From: an uncultured Odoribacter sp.
GTDB taxonomy: Bacteria > Bacteroidota > Bacteroidia > Bacteroidales > Marinifilaceae
NCBI GenBank assembly: GCA_900544025.1
Contig: UQTM01000044.1
Coordinates: 1 to 26,336 of the forward strand
Length of the DNA: 26,336 nt
Direction: 5' to 3'
The stretch's first letter is position 1; each line of letters begins with the position of its first letter. Below, in pieces: positions 15,980 to 24,326 of this stretch. A model generated the notes under the pieces. The model was not told where the DNA came from and made no database searches. It saw nothing but the letters and a program-made list of their open reading frames with translations. Both the position numbers and the translations under genes were made by a program.

Positions 15980-17173
15980 TTAAGCTCCTTTTATTTTTGC
16001 CGCCATAGCTTCTGCAATAGCCCGGCATTGCTCAATATCGGAAGGTTTCATGGAACCGCTGGTTTCGTTCGGTTCGGCAACGACTTCCCATTTGATCTTT
16101 TCGGCAAAGGCTTTCAGGCGCGGAATGGCTCCGCCGCCCCATGTTTTGTTCCCGAAGTAAGCAAGGCAATGATTCTTGACTCCCATATTTTCCAATTCAC
16201 ACAACAAGGTTTCCATCGTAGGGAAAATGCCTCCGTTATAGGCACAGCTTCCTAAAATCACTCCTTTGTAGCGGAATATATCGTTGATGATATAAGACGG
16301 GTGAGTTTTGGAGGTGTCGTGAATCCGGATTTTACGTACACCTTTTTCTGCCAGGATGCGTCCGATCAGGTCTGCCATTTGCTCGGTGTGTCCATACATA
16401 GAACTGAAAGCGATGACAACGCCTTCGTCCGTGTCGTATTTACTCCATTTTTCGTATTTGGCGATGATGTCGCACACATGGGAACGCCAGATCGGGCCGT
16501 GGGTAGCACAAATGGTATTGAATGTAAGCGTATTCAGTTTTTTTAAGGCTGTCTGGGCAGGCATACCGTATTTCCCGACGATATTGGAGTAGTAGCGGCT
16601 GATTTCTTCTTCGAGGTAATCGAGATCGACCTGGTCGTCGAAAATGCCTCCGTCGAGAGTTCCGAAAGCTCCGAAAATATCACCGCTGAAAACGATGTTT
16701 TCGCCCGGCAGGTAGGTCACCATTGTTTCCGGCCAGTGGAGCATAGGCACCATATAAAAATGAAGTGTTCGTTTTCCGATATTCAGCGTATCGGCTTCTT
16801 TCACTTCCAGCAGGTTGTTATGCACTCCATAGAAATTTTCCAACATCGGAAAAGTTTTACTGTTTCCGATGATTGTCAGATTCGGATAATGACATAATAG
16901 GGCTTTAATCGCACCGGTGTGGTCGGGCTCCATGTGGTTAATGATCAGGTAATCCACCTGACGGTTGCCGATCACTGCTTCGAGGCTTTCCAGGTAGTCG
17001 TCCATCCGGCTCCGTTCCACAGTATCTACAACGACGATTTTCTCATCTACGATAACGTATGAATTATAAGCAACACCCTTAGGTAACGGCCAGTAGTTTT
17101 CGAAGATATGAGTTCTTCGGTCGTTTACTCCGATCCACCAGATGTCTTTTTGTATTTCAATAGCGTTGTTCAT
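15980..17173 (-). CDS. Flavodiiron protein (FprA family, O2/NO reductase)
   Basis: A 397-residue cytoplasmic flavodiiron protein: an N-terminal metallo-beta-lactamase-like diiron domain (about 1-245) joined to a C-terminal flavodoxin domain (about 250-395). All expected iron ligands are present: His80, Glu82, Asp84 and His85 in NHMEPDH, His146 in MLHWPET, Asp165 in SGDIF and His225 in ATHGPIW. The FMN phosphate loop is SSMYGHTEQM (257-266). No extra rubredoxin or oxidoreductase domain is fused, so electrons must come from a separate donor. These enzymes reduce O2 to water or NO to N2O and protect anaerobes. The upstream region (17174-17388) holds one good and one weaker promoter candidate and the terminator of the upstream C1 peptidase gene. 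It appears to be a single-gene unit. Confidence 0.96.
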   Translation of the reverse strand: MNNAIEIQKDIWWIGVNDRRTHIFENYWPLPKGVAYNSYVIVDEKIVVVDTVERSRMDDYLESLEAVIGNRQVDYLIINHMEPDHTGAIKALLCHYPNLTIIGNSKTFPMLENFYGVHNNLLEVKEADTLNIGKRTLHFYMVPMLHWPETMVTYLPGENIVFSGDIFGAFGTLDGGIFDDQVDLDYLEEEISRYYSNIVGKYGMPAQTALKKLNTLTFNTICATHGPIWRSHVCDIIAKYEKWSKYDTDEGVVIAFSSMYGHTEQMADLIGRILAEKGVRKIRIHDTSKTHPSYIINDIFRYKGVILGSCAYNGGIFPTMETLLCELENMGVKNHCLAYFGNKTWGGGAIPRLKAFAEKIKWEVVAEPNETSGSMKPSDIEQCRAIAEAMAAKIKGA

Positions 17174-17228
17174 AATTAAAGATAATGATTTGCGGCAGTA
17201 TGCCTGTTTATATGTATTTTTATTTTTT

Positions 17229-17259
17229 CAAACTTATAGCTCTGTGTTTCAGATGCGAA
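17229..17259 (-). promoter_or_regulatory. Candidate promoter of the flavodiiron gene, proximal
   Basis: On the minus strand TTCG (17256-17259), exactly 19 bases, then TAAGTTTG (17229-17236): one mismatch at -33 and a perfect -7. The leader would be about 50 bases. Confidence 0.55.
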
Positions 17260-17303
17260 AGTTATAATACTTGCTGCCCGAATCGATAACAGAGTTCTAT
17301 TTG

Positions 17304-17311
17304 CAAAGATA
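17304..17311 (-). promoter_or_regulatory. Second candidate -7 element for the flavodiiron gene, abutting a terminator
   Basis: On the minus strand this reads TATCTTTG, a full -7 match, directly after the T run of the upstream gene's terminator (17312-17343). The -33 position (TTCT) is poor, so this site is less likely than the one at 17229-17259. Confidence 0.35.
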
Positions 17312-17343
17312 AAAAAACGCCGTTACATATAGAATGTAACGGC
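17312..17343 (-). terminator. Intrinsic terminator of the C1B peptidase gene
   Basis: Perfect 10-base stem GCCGTTACAT (17319-17328) with ATGTAACGGC (17334-17343) and a 5-base loop, followed on the minus strand by G and a T7 run. It lies 46 bases after the stop codon. Confidence 0.87.
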
Positions 17344-17388
17344 TTTAATTTGTTTTTAAATAATGTAAACGTAAAGTTTAACGAATCG

Positions 17389-18585
17389 TTATTTAATTCC
17401 AAGTTTATTTTTCAATTCCTGGGGAAGAGCATCTTTGTGGATCATGATAGAAGTCGTTTTGTAGGCAACGAAAGGATAAGAAGCATACAAATAACCTTCG
17501 TAATCGCCGTATTTACCCCATGAGTTCTTTACGATGAAATATTTATTGCCGAGCTGATCTACTGCTTTTCCTACAACATGCATTCCGTGGTCGTCGGTGG
17601 TTTGATAATTGTCGAATCCTTGCTGGCGTAATTCCTGGGTGATTTCTTTTTCTTTACCGGGACGTTTTAACAGCTCTTCGTCTTTTTCTTTTTGAGGCAT
17701 TTTTACCCATTTATCGATTTCTGCATCGCTCATGTCTTTGGTGTTTATTTCGGGAACGATAGCCAAACCTTTACGGACGAAACCTTTTTCGGAGACATCC
17801 GATCCCCAGGCGAAGGAATAGCCTTTGTCGATCGCTTTGTCGAGTACATCCATCATTTCGTCGAGCGGAATGTTGTATGACATTTCCCCGATCCAGTTAT
17901 CCGGTACTTCCAGAGCGAACTGTTCGTAGAACGGGTGGTGAGTGAAAGAAGTCAGGCTGATGTAATCGTCCATATTCAGTCCTGTTACTTCTTTGGCAAA
18001 AGTCTGCGGAGTGTATTCTTTACCTTTCCAGTTGAATTTTTCCGGCTTTGCTCCGAGGTAAGCGTCGAGCACGGCATCATAACCCCGTTTCCAGGCTGTA
18101 CTCAATTTTTTATTGGAATTTTTGACGATAGCATCTACATAGCCTTTCAGAACATCGTCTAATTCTCCGTGAACATGTACGTCTTCACCGTAGTTTAATC
18201 CGGAATATACATTTAACGGTACGATTCCGTAGTTTTTAATGGCCCAGGTCACATCTGCCGAGGCACCGCCTTGCCCGAAATTTACTTTTCCGTGCATACG
18301 TACGTATTTATCGGCTTTTCCGTTATAGGTGTTCCATACCACGAACAGGGGTGACAGGCTCACCGAGTCTTTGCCTAAACGCATCATTTCCGATTCGAGG
18401 AATGAGATGGTTGACCACGACCAGCAGGTTCCTGCACGGTCTTGCGATTTGACGTTCGTTGTCGGTAAACGTTTCAGATCGGTAAACTGAAAGCCTTCTT
18501 TTTCTTTTGTTTTCTTTTTTTCAGCCGAGGCTGTCAGGGCGAAAACCAAGAACAGTCCCAAGGTTAAATAGATAACTTTTCTCAT
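17389..18585 (-). CDS. Exported C1B (bleomycin hydrolase/aminopeptidase C-like) cysteine peptidase
   Basis: A 398-residue papain-fold peptidase of the C1B group. Catalytic residues are recognisable: Gln48 (oxyanion), Cys54 in AGTCWSWS, His333 in DDHGMHVVG and Asn354 in VKNSWG. Residues 1-21 form a classical signal peptide (MRKVIYLTLG, then a cut near ASA-E), so the enzyme leaves the cytoplasm, unlike the textbook cytoplasmic bleomycin hydrolases; exported forms are common in Bacteroidota. A charged insertion (about 270-325, rich in Lys, Glu and Asp) precedes the catalytic His. The lid-like 100-250 region is larger than in plain papains. It has its own terminator and a candidate -7 box at 18675-18682. 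Its substrate is unknown; peptide trimming in the periplasm is the likely role. Confidence 0.9.
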   Translation of the reverse strand: MRKVIYLTLGLFLVFALTASAEKKKTKEKEGFQFTDLKRLPTTNVKSQDRAGTCWSWSTISFLESEMMRLGKDSVSLSPLFVVWNTYNGKADKYVRMHGKVNFGQGGASADVTWAIKNYGIVPLNVYSGLNYGEDVHVHGELDDVLKGYVDAIVKNSNKKLSTAWKRGYDAVLDAYLGAKPEKFNWKGKEYTPQTFAKEVTGLNMDDYISLTSFTHHPFYEQFALEVPDNWIGEMSYNIPLDEMMDVLDKAIDKGYSFAWGSDVSEKGFVRKGLAIVPEINTKDMSDAEIDKWVKMPQKEKDEELLKRPGKEKEITQELRQQGFDNYQTTDDHGMHVVGKAVDQLGNKYFIVKNSWGKYGDYEGYLYASYPFVAYKTTSIMIHKDALPQELKNKLGIK

Positions 18586-18674
18586 TTTGTTTATCAGATT
18601 TGTTTTTAAAATAAATTCCCAATGATGTGATTTCGTTTTACACAGATAACGCCTGTAAGATTTTACATCGTCGT

Positions 18675-18682
18675 CAAAGTTA
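18675..18682 (-). promoter_or_regulatory. Candidate -7 promoter element of the C1B peptidase gene
   Basis: On the minus strand this reads TAACTTTG, a full match to TAnnTTTG, about 90 bases before the start codon. The -33 position is not matched. The gap 18586-18870 otherwise holds only short hairpins and no RNA gene. Confidence 0.38.
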
Positions 18683-18785
18683 ATGATAAGAATAGAAAAA
18701 TTGAGTCCTGAGAAGAAATTTTAGCAGTTTTCTACAAAAAATAACGTGAATATCTTGTTCTTTTACCCTTTTCGTAAAATAGACC

Positions 18786-18815
18786 GAAATGATGGAACTT
18801 GTTTTCCATCATTTC
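18786..18815 (-). terminator. Hairpin downstream of the CPBP protease gene, possible terminator
   Basis: Perfect 12-base stem GAAATGATGGAA (18786-18797) with TTCCATCATTTC (18804-18815) and a 6-base loop, followed on the minus strand by a weak T-rich stretch. It lies about 55 bases past the CPBP stop, with a second 6-base hairpin (18821-18826 with 18837-18842) between. Confidence 0.45.
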
Positions 18816-18870
18816 AGGCGGGAGAGCGATTGAAGCCTCTCCGATTTTTATCATCCTGTTAAAAATAGGA

Positions 18871-19797
18871 TTATAAGGTTTGAGAAGTTATTTCGGGAGC
18901 GTCGATTTTTTTCCAAAGATCGACTTTGCCGATAAAATTATATTTCCGATTACATATCCAGATAAACAAAACTCCGGCCACCAGCATAATCAGGGTGTCC
19001 CAATGGGAGGCCGTGGGGTTGAGGTCTTTAAATAAGGCGTTTGTTTGCAGGGCGGAAGCATCGGACGTGAAAGTAATGGCGGCGAGAATGTTATTGGCCA
19101 GGTGCAGGCCTAAAGATAATTCCATCCCGTCGTCCTTTACTGCTACATAGCCTAAAATCAATCCCATGAGAATATATTGCGGCATGGCTACCAGCATACC
19201 GTAAGCCCCTACTTCCGGATTTGCTCCGTGCATCGCTCCGAAAAGCAGGCCTGTGAGCAGCACAGCCACCCACCTGTATTTAAAGAGCAGGGCGGACCAT
19301 TGCATCAGATAGCCCCGGAACAACAGTTCTTCGAAAGAAGTTTGAAAAGGGAATAAGGCTAAAGAAACCACTAATAATCCTAAAAAGCGAAGCGGCTCGA
19401 ATTGAAATTGAATTTCCGATGAATCGGTTGTAAAGTATTGAATGATAAAGGTGACGATCGTCAATGCACCCCATATTCCCGCCCCGAAAAAAATACGTTT
19501 CCAGTCGATTTGCCGCCGGGCCGTTACGATGGAGGTATAAGGTTTCTGATGAACGTATTTCACACATAAAAGTAAAGCGAAAAATCCTGCGGTGAAACTG
19601 AGCAGGGTGAGGGCGAGGCCCGTATTCGTACCGGTAGCGATAGCTATATTGCCTGTTTGCAGGGAAGCCGGATCGAGATACATCATATAAGCCACTAAAG
19701 GAAGGCTTCCGATCTGAGTGGCCGTGAATACGATCAGTAAAGTTAAAACGTATAAATACCACTGGTTTTTTCCGGTATGGGCTTGTTCTAAAAACAT
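18871..19797 (-). CDS. CPBP-family intramembrane metalloprotease (CAAX protease/Abi type)
   Basis: A 308-residue polytopic inner-membrane protein with about eight hydrophobic segments. The CPBP (Abi/Rce1-like) motifs are intact: motif 1 EELLFRG (156-162), motif 2 with His190 in AMHGANPE, and motif 3 with His232 and Asn236 in LHLANN. These form the buried metal site of a glutamate-type intramembrane protease. The gene starts 7 bases after the end of ftsK on the same strand and is surely in its operon. Family members process prenylated or membrane-bound peptides, act in bacteriocin immunity or modulate membrane proteins. The link with FtsK suggests a housekeeping envelope role, but the substrate is not inferable. 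Confidence 0.92.
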   Translation of the reverse strand: MFLEQAHTGKNQWYLYVLTLLIVFTATQIGSLPLVAYMMYLDPASLQTGNIAIATGTNTGLALTLLSFTAGFFALLLCVKYVHQKPYTSIVTARRQIDWKRIFFGAGIWGALTIVTFIIQYFTTDSSEIQFQFEPLRFLGLLVVSLALFPFQTSFEELLFRGYLMQWSALLFKYRWVAVLLTGLLFGAMHGANPEVGAYGMLVAMPQYILMGLILGYVAVKDDGMELSLGLHLANNILAAITFTSDASALQTNALFKDLNPTASHWDTLIMLVAGVLFIWICNRKYNFIGKVDLWKKIDAPEITSQTL

Positions 19798-19804
19798 AGT
19801 GCGG

Positions 19805-22444
19805 TTATTTCGTGTTGTTCAATATAAATTCAAGGCTATATTCGTCGGGGATTAAAACCTGACGGGCTTTGCTTCCCTCGAAAGGACCGACGACTCCTGC
19901 GGCTTCCAATTGATCCATAATGCGTCCGGCGCGGTTATATCCGATAGAGAACCGGCGCTGGATGGACGAGGTGGAGCCTTGCTGGGTATTGACGATCAAG
20001 CGGGCGGCTTCTTCGAATAAAGGATCGCGGGACCCTAAATCCATTTCCGAAATTCCGCCTATCCCTTCTGTTTCCGGTACATATTCCGGCAGGGCGAAGG
20101 CAGAAGGATAGGATTGTTGCGAAGCGATGAAATGGGTGATCGCATCGACTTCGGGGGTATCGACAAATGCGCATTGTACCCTGGTCATTTCACTGCCTAC
20201 GGAAATCAACATATCGCCCCGTCCGATCAATTGATTGGCTCCCGGTGAATCGAGAATGGTACGAGAATCGATCATAGAAGCCACTTTAAAGGCAATACGT
20301 GCCGGGAAGTTTGCTTTGATAACTCCTGTGATGATGTTGGTGGACGGACGCTGCGTGGCGATAATCATGTGGATACCCACGGCACGTGCCAGCTGTGCGA
20401 TTCGGGCAATAGGCTGCTCTACTTCTTTTCCGGCAGTCATGATCAGGTCGGCAAACTCATCGACAATCACTACGATATAGGGCAGATATTTATGGCCGTT
20501 GTTGGGGTTTAATTGCCGCTTGATAAACTTTTCGTTATATTCTTTGATGTTTCTTACCTGTGCCACCTTCAGTAAATCGTAGCGGCTATCCATTTCGATG
20601 CAAAGCGAGTTCAGGGTGTTTACCACTTTGGCGGTTTCGGTGATAATCGCGTCTTCCTCATCCGGCAACTTGGCAAGGAAATGTTTTTCGATGACCGAAT
20701 AAATACTCAATTCCACTTTTTTGGGATCGACCATCACGAATTTCAGTTGGGACGGATGCTTTTTGTAGAGCAGGGAGGTGATAATGGCATTCAGTCCTAC
20801 CGATTTTCCTTGTCCTGTTGCTCCCGCTACGAGCAAGTGTGGCATTTTGGTCAGATCGAAAGTGTACGTTTCATTAGAAATAGTGCGTCCCAGGGCTATC
20901 GGAAGAGCATATTTGGATTCCTGGAATTTTTTCGAAGCGATGATCCCCCGCATCGAAACCACTTCAGGATTTTGGTTAGGCACTTCGATACCGATCGTTC
21001 CTGCTCCGGGGATCGGAGCAATGATGCGGATACCCAAAGCGGCAAGGCTGAGAGCAATGTCGTCTTCCAGATTTTTAATCTTCGATATTTTTACACCCGG
21101 TGCGGGGACAATTTCATAAAGAGTGACGGTCGGCCCGATCGTGGCTTTAATTTTGATGATCTCGATCTTATAGTTCCGTAGAGTTTCTACGATTTTATTT
21201 TTGTTTTCCTCCAATTCCTCCTGAGTGACTTTGGGATTACCGGAAGAATGTTCTTCCAGCAGGTCGAGGGAGGGGTATTGGTAATTGGAAAGGTCGAGAG
21301 TAGGGTCGTAATCTTCTGTGGGAAGCATATTCCGATCTACAGTTTCTTCCTGATCTTTATTGTTCACCGTCAGGGTGATATCGCCGTCGTTCTGTTCCTC
21401 ATCCGTAGCAGGGTATCGGTCTTCGTCTTCTTCCGCCGATTCTTCCGGATCGAGGTTTGCAAGCTCCCGGCTGAATTCAAAATCGTTGATAGAGACCGGA
21501 ATGTTTTCAAAACCGGGCTCGGAAGTTTCTGTCTTTTCGAAGGGGGCGACCGTTTCGGGACGGGTCTCACCGAATTCCGTAACACCGAAATTTTCGGTAT
21601 CTATGTCATTGGCCGGAGTTTCAACATTTTCTGTGTCGAAAGAGTTATCGCTGTCCGGCAGGTCTATATCGCTTTCGTCGAAACCGGAATCGGGAACGGT
21701 AGCCGCAGACTGTCCGTCCTGTCCGGTAACCGATTCCGTTTGTGAGGCGACCTGATCTGCTTTTGCTGCGGCGAGAGCCCGGGCTTTTTCCCGGTTTTGC
21801 CGGATTTTTTCTTTACAGTAGTTTAACCAGCGATAGAAGATAGGCTGGAAACCAAAGAAAAGAATAATAATAAAAGAAAGGAGCAATATCAGGAATGTAC
21901 CGAGCCTGCCGACCAATGAGTTTAACCATAGACTGACAAAATAGCCGTGTCCCCCTCCCCAAAACAGGTATCCTGTTCCCGCATCGAGCAGACCGCTCAA
22001 TATTTCGGTGATAAAGCCGAACAATAGCGAGATCCAGAGCATGACCACCGCGCTGATAAATATTTTTCGTTTGTAGCCTTTCAGTTTTCCCCCTGCAATC
22101 CGGTAGCCTGTGAGGAATACCATAAAGCAAACGATGAAAGAGGCTACACCGAACCAGCGGTTGATCAGCAGGTCGGAAATCCAGGCCCCTATTTTTCCTG
22201 CCGGATTGCTGGCTGTGATGTCGGGGTTGGCTACGATGGTTTTAAGCCCTCTGTCGATAAGGCTTTGGTCGATGCCTCCCGTGAAAAAAAAACCGACGAG
22301 TGAAAATAGGATATAAAGGGAAATAACGGCAAAGGTGATCCCTAAGATCAGCCGTGTGCCTTGTTCTTGCAAAAATGAAGGAATGACCGAAACCTGTTTT
22401 TTTTCTTTAGGCGGTGCAGATTTACGGTTGGTTGTTCTGTTCAT
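19805..22444 (-). CDS. ftsK: DNA translocase FtsK/SpoIIIE
   Basis: An 879-residue septal DNA pump that moves the chromosome termini at division. Residues 1-205 hold four membrane helices (about 31-54, 98-115, 127-150, 176-200). A low-complexity acidic linker follows (about 225-390, rich in Asp, Glu, Ser and Thr). The motor spans about 400-790, with Walker A GATGQGKSV (541-549) and Walker B IVVIVDEFADL (657-667). The C-terminal gamma winged helix (about 806-875; RRFSIGYNRAGRIMDQLE) should read polar KOPS-like sites. Length is typical of Bacteroidota FtsK. CPBP protease follows after 7 bases. The upstream -7 candidate at 22466-22473 directly joins the terminator of the neighbouring ligase gene. 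Confidence 0.97.
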   Translation of the reverse strand: MNRTTNRKSAPPKEKKQVSVIPSFLQEQGTRLILGITFAVISLYILFSLVGFFFTGGIDQSLIDRGLKTIVANPDITASNPAGKIGAWISDLLINRWFGVASFIVCFMVFLTGYRIAGGKLKGYKRKIFISAVVMLWISLLFGFITEILSGLLDAGTGYLFWGGGHGYFVSLWLNSLVGRLGTFLILLLSFIIILFFGFQPIFYRWLNYCKEKIRQNREKARALAAAKADQVASQTESVTGQDGQSAATVPDSGFDESDIDLPDSDNSFDTENVETPANDIDTENFGVTEFGETRPETVAPFEKTETSEPGFENIPVSINDFEFSRELANLDPEESAEEDEDRYPATDEEQNDGDITLTVNNKDQEETVDRNMLPTEDYDPTLDLSNYQYPSLDLLEEHSSGNPKVTQEELEENKNKIVETLRNYKIEIIKIKATIGPTVTLYEIVPAPGVKISKIKNLEDDIALSLAALGIRIIAPIPGAGTIGIEVPNQNPEVVSMRGIIASKKFQESKYALPIALGRTISNETYTFDLTKMPHLLVAGATGQGKSVGLNAIITSLLYKKHPSQLKFVMVDPKKVELSIYSVIEKHFLAKLPDEEDAIITETAKVVNTLNSLCIEMDSRYDLLKVAQVRNIKEYNEKFIKRQLNPNNGHKYLPYIVVIVDEFADLIMTAGKEVEQPIARIAQLARAVGIHMIIATQRPSTNIITGVIKANFPARIAFKVASMIDSRTILDSPGANQLIGRGDMLISVGSEMTRVQCAFVDTPEVDAITHFIASQQSYPSAFALPEYVPETEGIGGISEMDLGSRDPLFEEAARLIVNTQQGSTSSIQRRFSIGYNRAGRIMDQLEAAGVVGPFEGSKARQVLIPDEYSLEFILNNTK

Positions 22445-22465
22445 GAGTATTAATTTTTCAGCCTA

Positions 22466-22473
22466 CGAAGGTA
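22466..22473 (-). promoter_or_regulatory. Candidate -7 promoter element of ftsK, abutting the upstream terminator
   Basis: On the minus strand this reads TACCTTCG, one change from TAnnTTTG, directly after the T8 run of the terminator at 22472-22512. At the -33 position the terminator loop gives TTTT. It lies about 20 bases before the ATG. Confidence 0.38.
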
Positions 22474-22512
22474 AAAAAAATGCCTTCAAAAAAAAAGTTT
22501 TTAGAAGGCATT
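22472..22512 (-). terminator. Intrinsic terminator of the downstream acyl-CoA synthetase copy
   Basis: Stem AATGCCTTC (22479-22487) with GAAGGCATT (22504-22512), A/T-rich loop, followed on the minus strand by T8. It lies 65 bases after the stop of the ligase gene ending at 22578 and 35 bases before the ftsK start. Confidence 0.85.
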
Positions 22513-22577
22513 AGGTTGTGGTTTATGGATATTCTGCACGGAGAATTACGGCGCATAGCGTTTATGGCCGTTTCCGG

Positions 22578-24224
22578 TCATTGATAGAGGAAGCGTTTGA
22601 TGCTTCTCTTCGGAGTTTTTTCAAATTCTTCGTTATAGAGTTTGAAGGTGCTTACCTGGCTGTAAGCCGGAAGCAATTGGTTCAATTCCTTGAGGTTTGC
22701 CGTCATCAATTCGGGCAGCTTATCGTCGGCGATTTTTTCACTGTTCAGCAGTTCGAAATCGGGGTAGATCAGGGCGATGAGCTTACCTTCTTTTTCAATG
22801 ATAAGCGATTCGCTGATATAGGGCATGTTGTTCAGGCGGTCTTCGATCTCTTCCGGATAGATGTTCTGTCCGTTGGCGCTGAGAATCATGTTTTTACAAC
22901 GTCCTTTGATAAATAAATAACCGTCTTTGTCGATAATTCCCAGGTCTCCGGTGTGCAGCCAGCCGTCTTTATCGATGGCAGTTGCGGTTGCTTCCGGGTT
23001 TTTGTAATACCCGTCCATAACACACATGCCTTTGGCTAAAATTTCGCCTACGATATTTTCCGGATCGGAAGAATCGATCCGGAGTTCTACCCTGGGTACG
23101 GCCTTACCGCAGGAACCCTGCCGGAAAGTTTGCCAGCCGTCGTAGCTTAGTAGCGGGCCGCATTCCGTCATGCCATAACCTACCGTGTAAGGGAAGCGAA
23201 TGGAACGTAAAAACGTTTCCACTTCTTTGTTGAGGGCAGCTCCGCCGATGATCAGTTCTTTGAATTTCCCTCCGAAAGCATCGATCACTTTTTGACGGAT
23301 GGTTTCCCGGATTTTATCGTTAATAATCGGGATATTCATTAAAATTTTCATGTGAGGTTTCTCTATGGTAGGGAATACCTTTTTCTTGATAATTTTTTCA
23401 ATCACCAGAGGCACCGTGATAATCAGGTCGGGCTTTACTTCTGCGAAAGCGTCTGCAATAATTTTAGGTGAAGGCGTGCGCGACAGGAAATGAGTGTGCG
23501 TACCGTTTACGAATTGATAGATAAACTCGAAAGCTAAACCGTACATGTGCGCCATAGGGAGCATACACACGATTTGTTCTCCCGGATTATGCCCGAAAGT
23601 GTCGATTGCAAATTGAAGATTGGTCCAAAGGCTCCGGTAGGGCAGCATAACCCCTTTGGAAGAGCTGGTCGTGCCCGAAGTGTAATTGATTAAAGCCAGT
23701 TGTTCCGGCTTTTCGTATTCATAGTGTACATCTTCCGGGCGAAAGCGTTCGGGATATTTTTTCCCGAATAATTCATTGAGCCGGGTACGGGCGCTTTGCA
23801 ATTCTTTTTTGTTGGCATGGCGCAAGGAATAATCTTCCATACGGATAATTCCGTCGAGGTTAGGCATTGCCGATTCGTCGAGATTTTCCCACACAATATC
23901 GCCTACAAAGAGAATGCGTGCTTCGGAATGGTTTACGATATGATGTACATTGTCCGGTTTGAATTCGTTGAGAATGGGGACAGCCACAGCTCCATAAGAA
24001 AGAGTGGCGAGGAAAGCTATTCCCCAGTTACTGGTGTTCCGGCTACATAGGGCGATTTTGTCGCCTTTCCGGATTCCGCTATGTTCAAAAAGCAGGTGTA
24101 ATTTTTCAATTTTACGGGCTACATCCTTATATGAACTGGTAGCTCCCTTGAAATCCGTCAATGCCGGCCTATCCCAATAATTTTTAATACTATCTTCGAT
24201 GTATTTTAAAAAACTTTCTTCCAT
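22578..24224 (-). CDS. AMP-forming acyl-CoA synthetase (long-chain type), copy 2 of a tandem pair
   Basis: A 548-residue member of the ANL superfamily that adenylates a carboxylic acid and transfers it to CoA (or possibly to a carrier protein). Motifs in order: phosphate loop YTSGTTSSSKGV (181-192), adenine motif YGMTECGP (350-357), HTGDLG (424-429), the hinge region GRCKNMILSANGQNIYPEEIE and the C-terminal lysine motif TPKRSIKRFLYQ (catalytic Lys likely 543). The protein ends right after that motif. It has no signal peptide; a cytoplasmic, membrane-peripheral enzyme is expected. It is an ungapped paralogue of the gene at 24327-25973, with roughly two thirds identical residues by eye. A strong promoter lies immediately upstream, so it can be expressed separately. 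Long-chain fatty acids are the likely substrate by family. Confidence 0.9.
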   Translation of the reverse strand: MEESFLKYIEDSIKNYWDRPALTDFKGATSSYKDVARKIEKLHLLFEHSGIRKGDKIALCSRNTSNWGIAFLATLSYGAVAVPILNEFKPDNVHHIVNHSEARILFVGDIVWENLDESAMPNLDGIIRMEDYSLRHANKKELQSARTRLNELFGKKYPERFRPEDVHYEYEKPEQLALINYTSGTTSSSKGVMLPYRSLWTNLQFAIDTFGHNPGEQIVCMLPMAHMYGLAFEFIYQFVNGTHTHFLSRTPSPKIIADAFAEVKPDLIITVPLVIEKIIKKKVFPTIEKPHMKILMNIPIINDKIRETIRQKVIDAFGGKFKELIIGGAALNKEVETFLRSIRFPYTVGYGMTECGPLLSYDGWQTFRQGSCGKAVPRVELRIDSSDPENIVGEILAKGMCVMDGYYKNPEATATAIDKDGWLHTGDLGIIDKDGYLFIKGRCKNMILSANGQNIYPEEIEDRLNNMPYISESLIIEKEGKLIALIYPDFELLNSEKIADDKLPELMTANLKELNQLLPAYSQVSTFKLYNEEFEKTPKRSIKRFLYQ

Positions 24225-24243
24225 GATTTCTGATTTGAAATTT

Positions 24244-24274
24244 CAAAGATAGTGTTTTCCATGTGAAATTCAAA
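24244..24274 (-). promoter_or_regulatory. Bacteroidota promoter (-33/-7) of acyl-CoA synthetase copy 2
   Basis: On the minus strand TTTG (24271-24274), exactly 19 bases, then TATCTTTG (24244-24251): a perfect consensus match. The predicted leader is about 13 bases before the ATG at 24224. Confidence 0.75.
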
Positions 24275-24288
24275 ACAGATACATCTGT
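24275..24288. promoter_or_regulatory. 14-base dyad abutting the -33 box of acyl-CoA synthetase copy 2, candidate operator
   Basis: ACAGAT-AC-ATCTGT on the plus strand, with perfect 6-base arms, directly touches the -33 element at 24271-24274. This is a classic position for a regulator contacting RNA polymerase. No regulator is identified, and no copy of this dyad is seen before the other ligase gene. Confidence 0.45.
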
Positions 24289-24326
24289 CGGCATGAAAGT
24301 TTGTATCGTTTTTAATATATGTTAAA

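Noticed and set aside
21248..21755. Two overlapping plus-strand frames of 131 and 165 codons within ftsK
   Set aside because: They are antisense to the acidic linker of FtsK, whose repetitive codons leave both opposite frames open; translations are low complexity (Ser/Val or Phe/Arg/Val rich) without domains.
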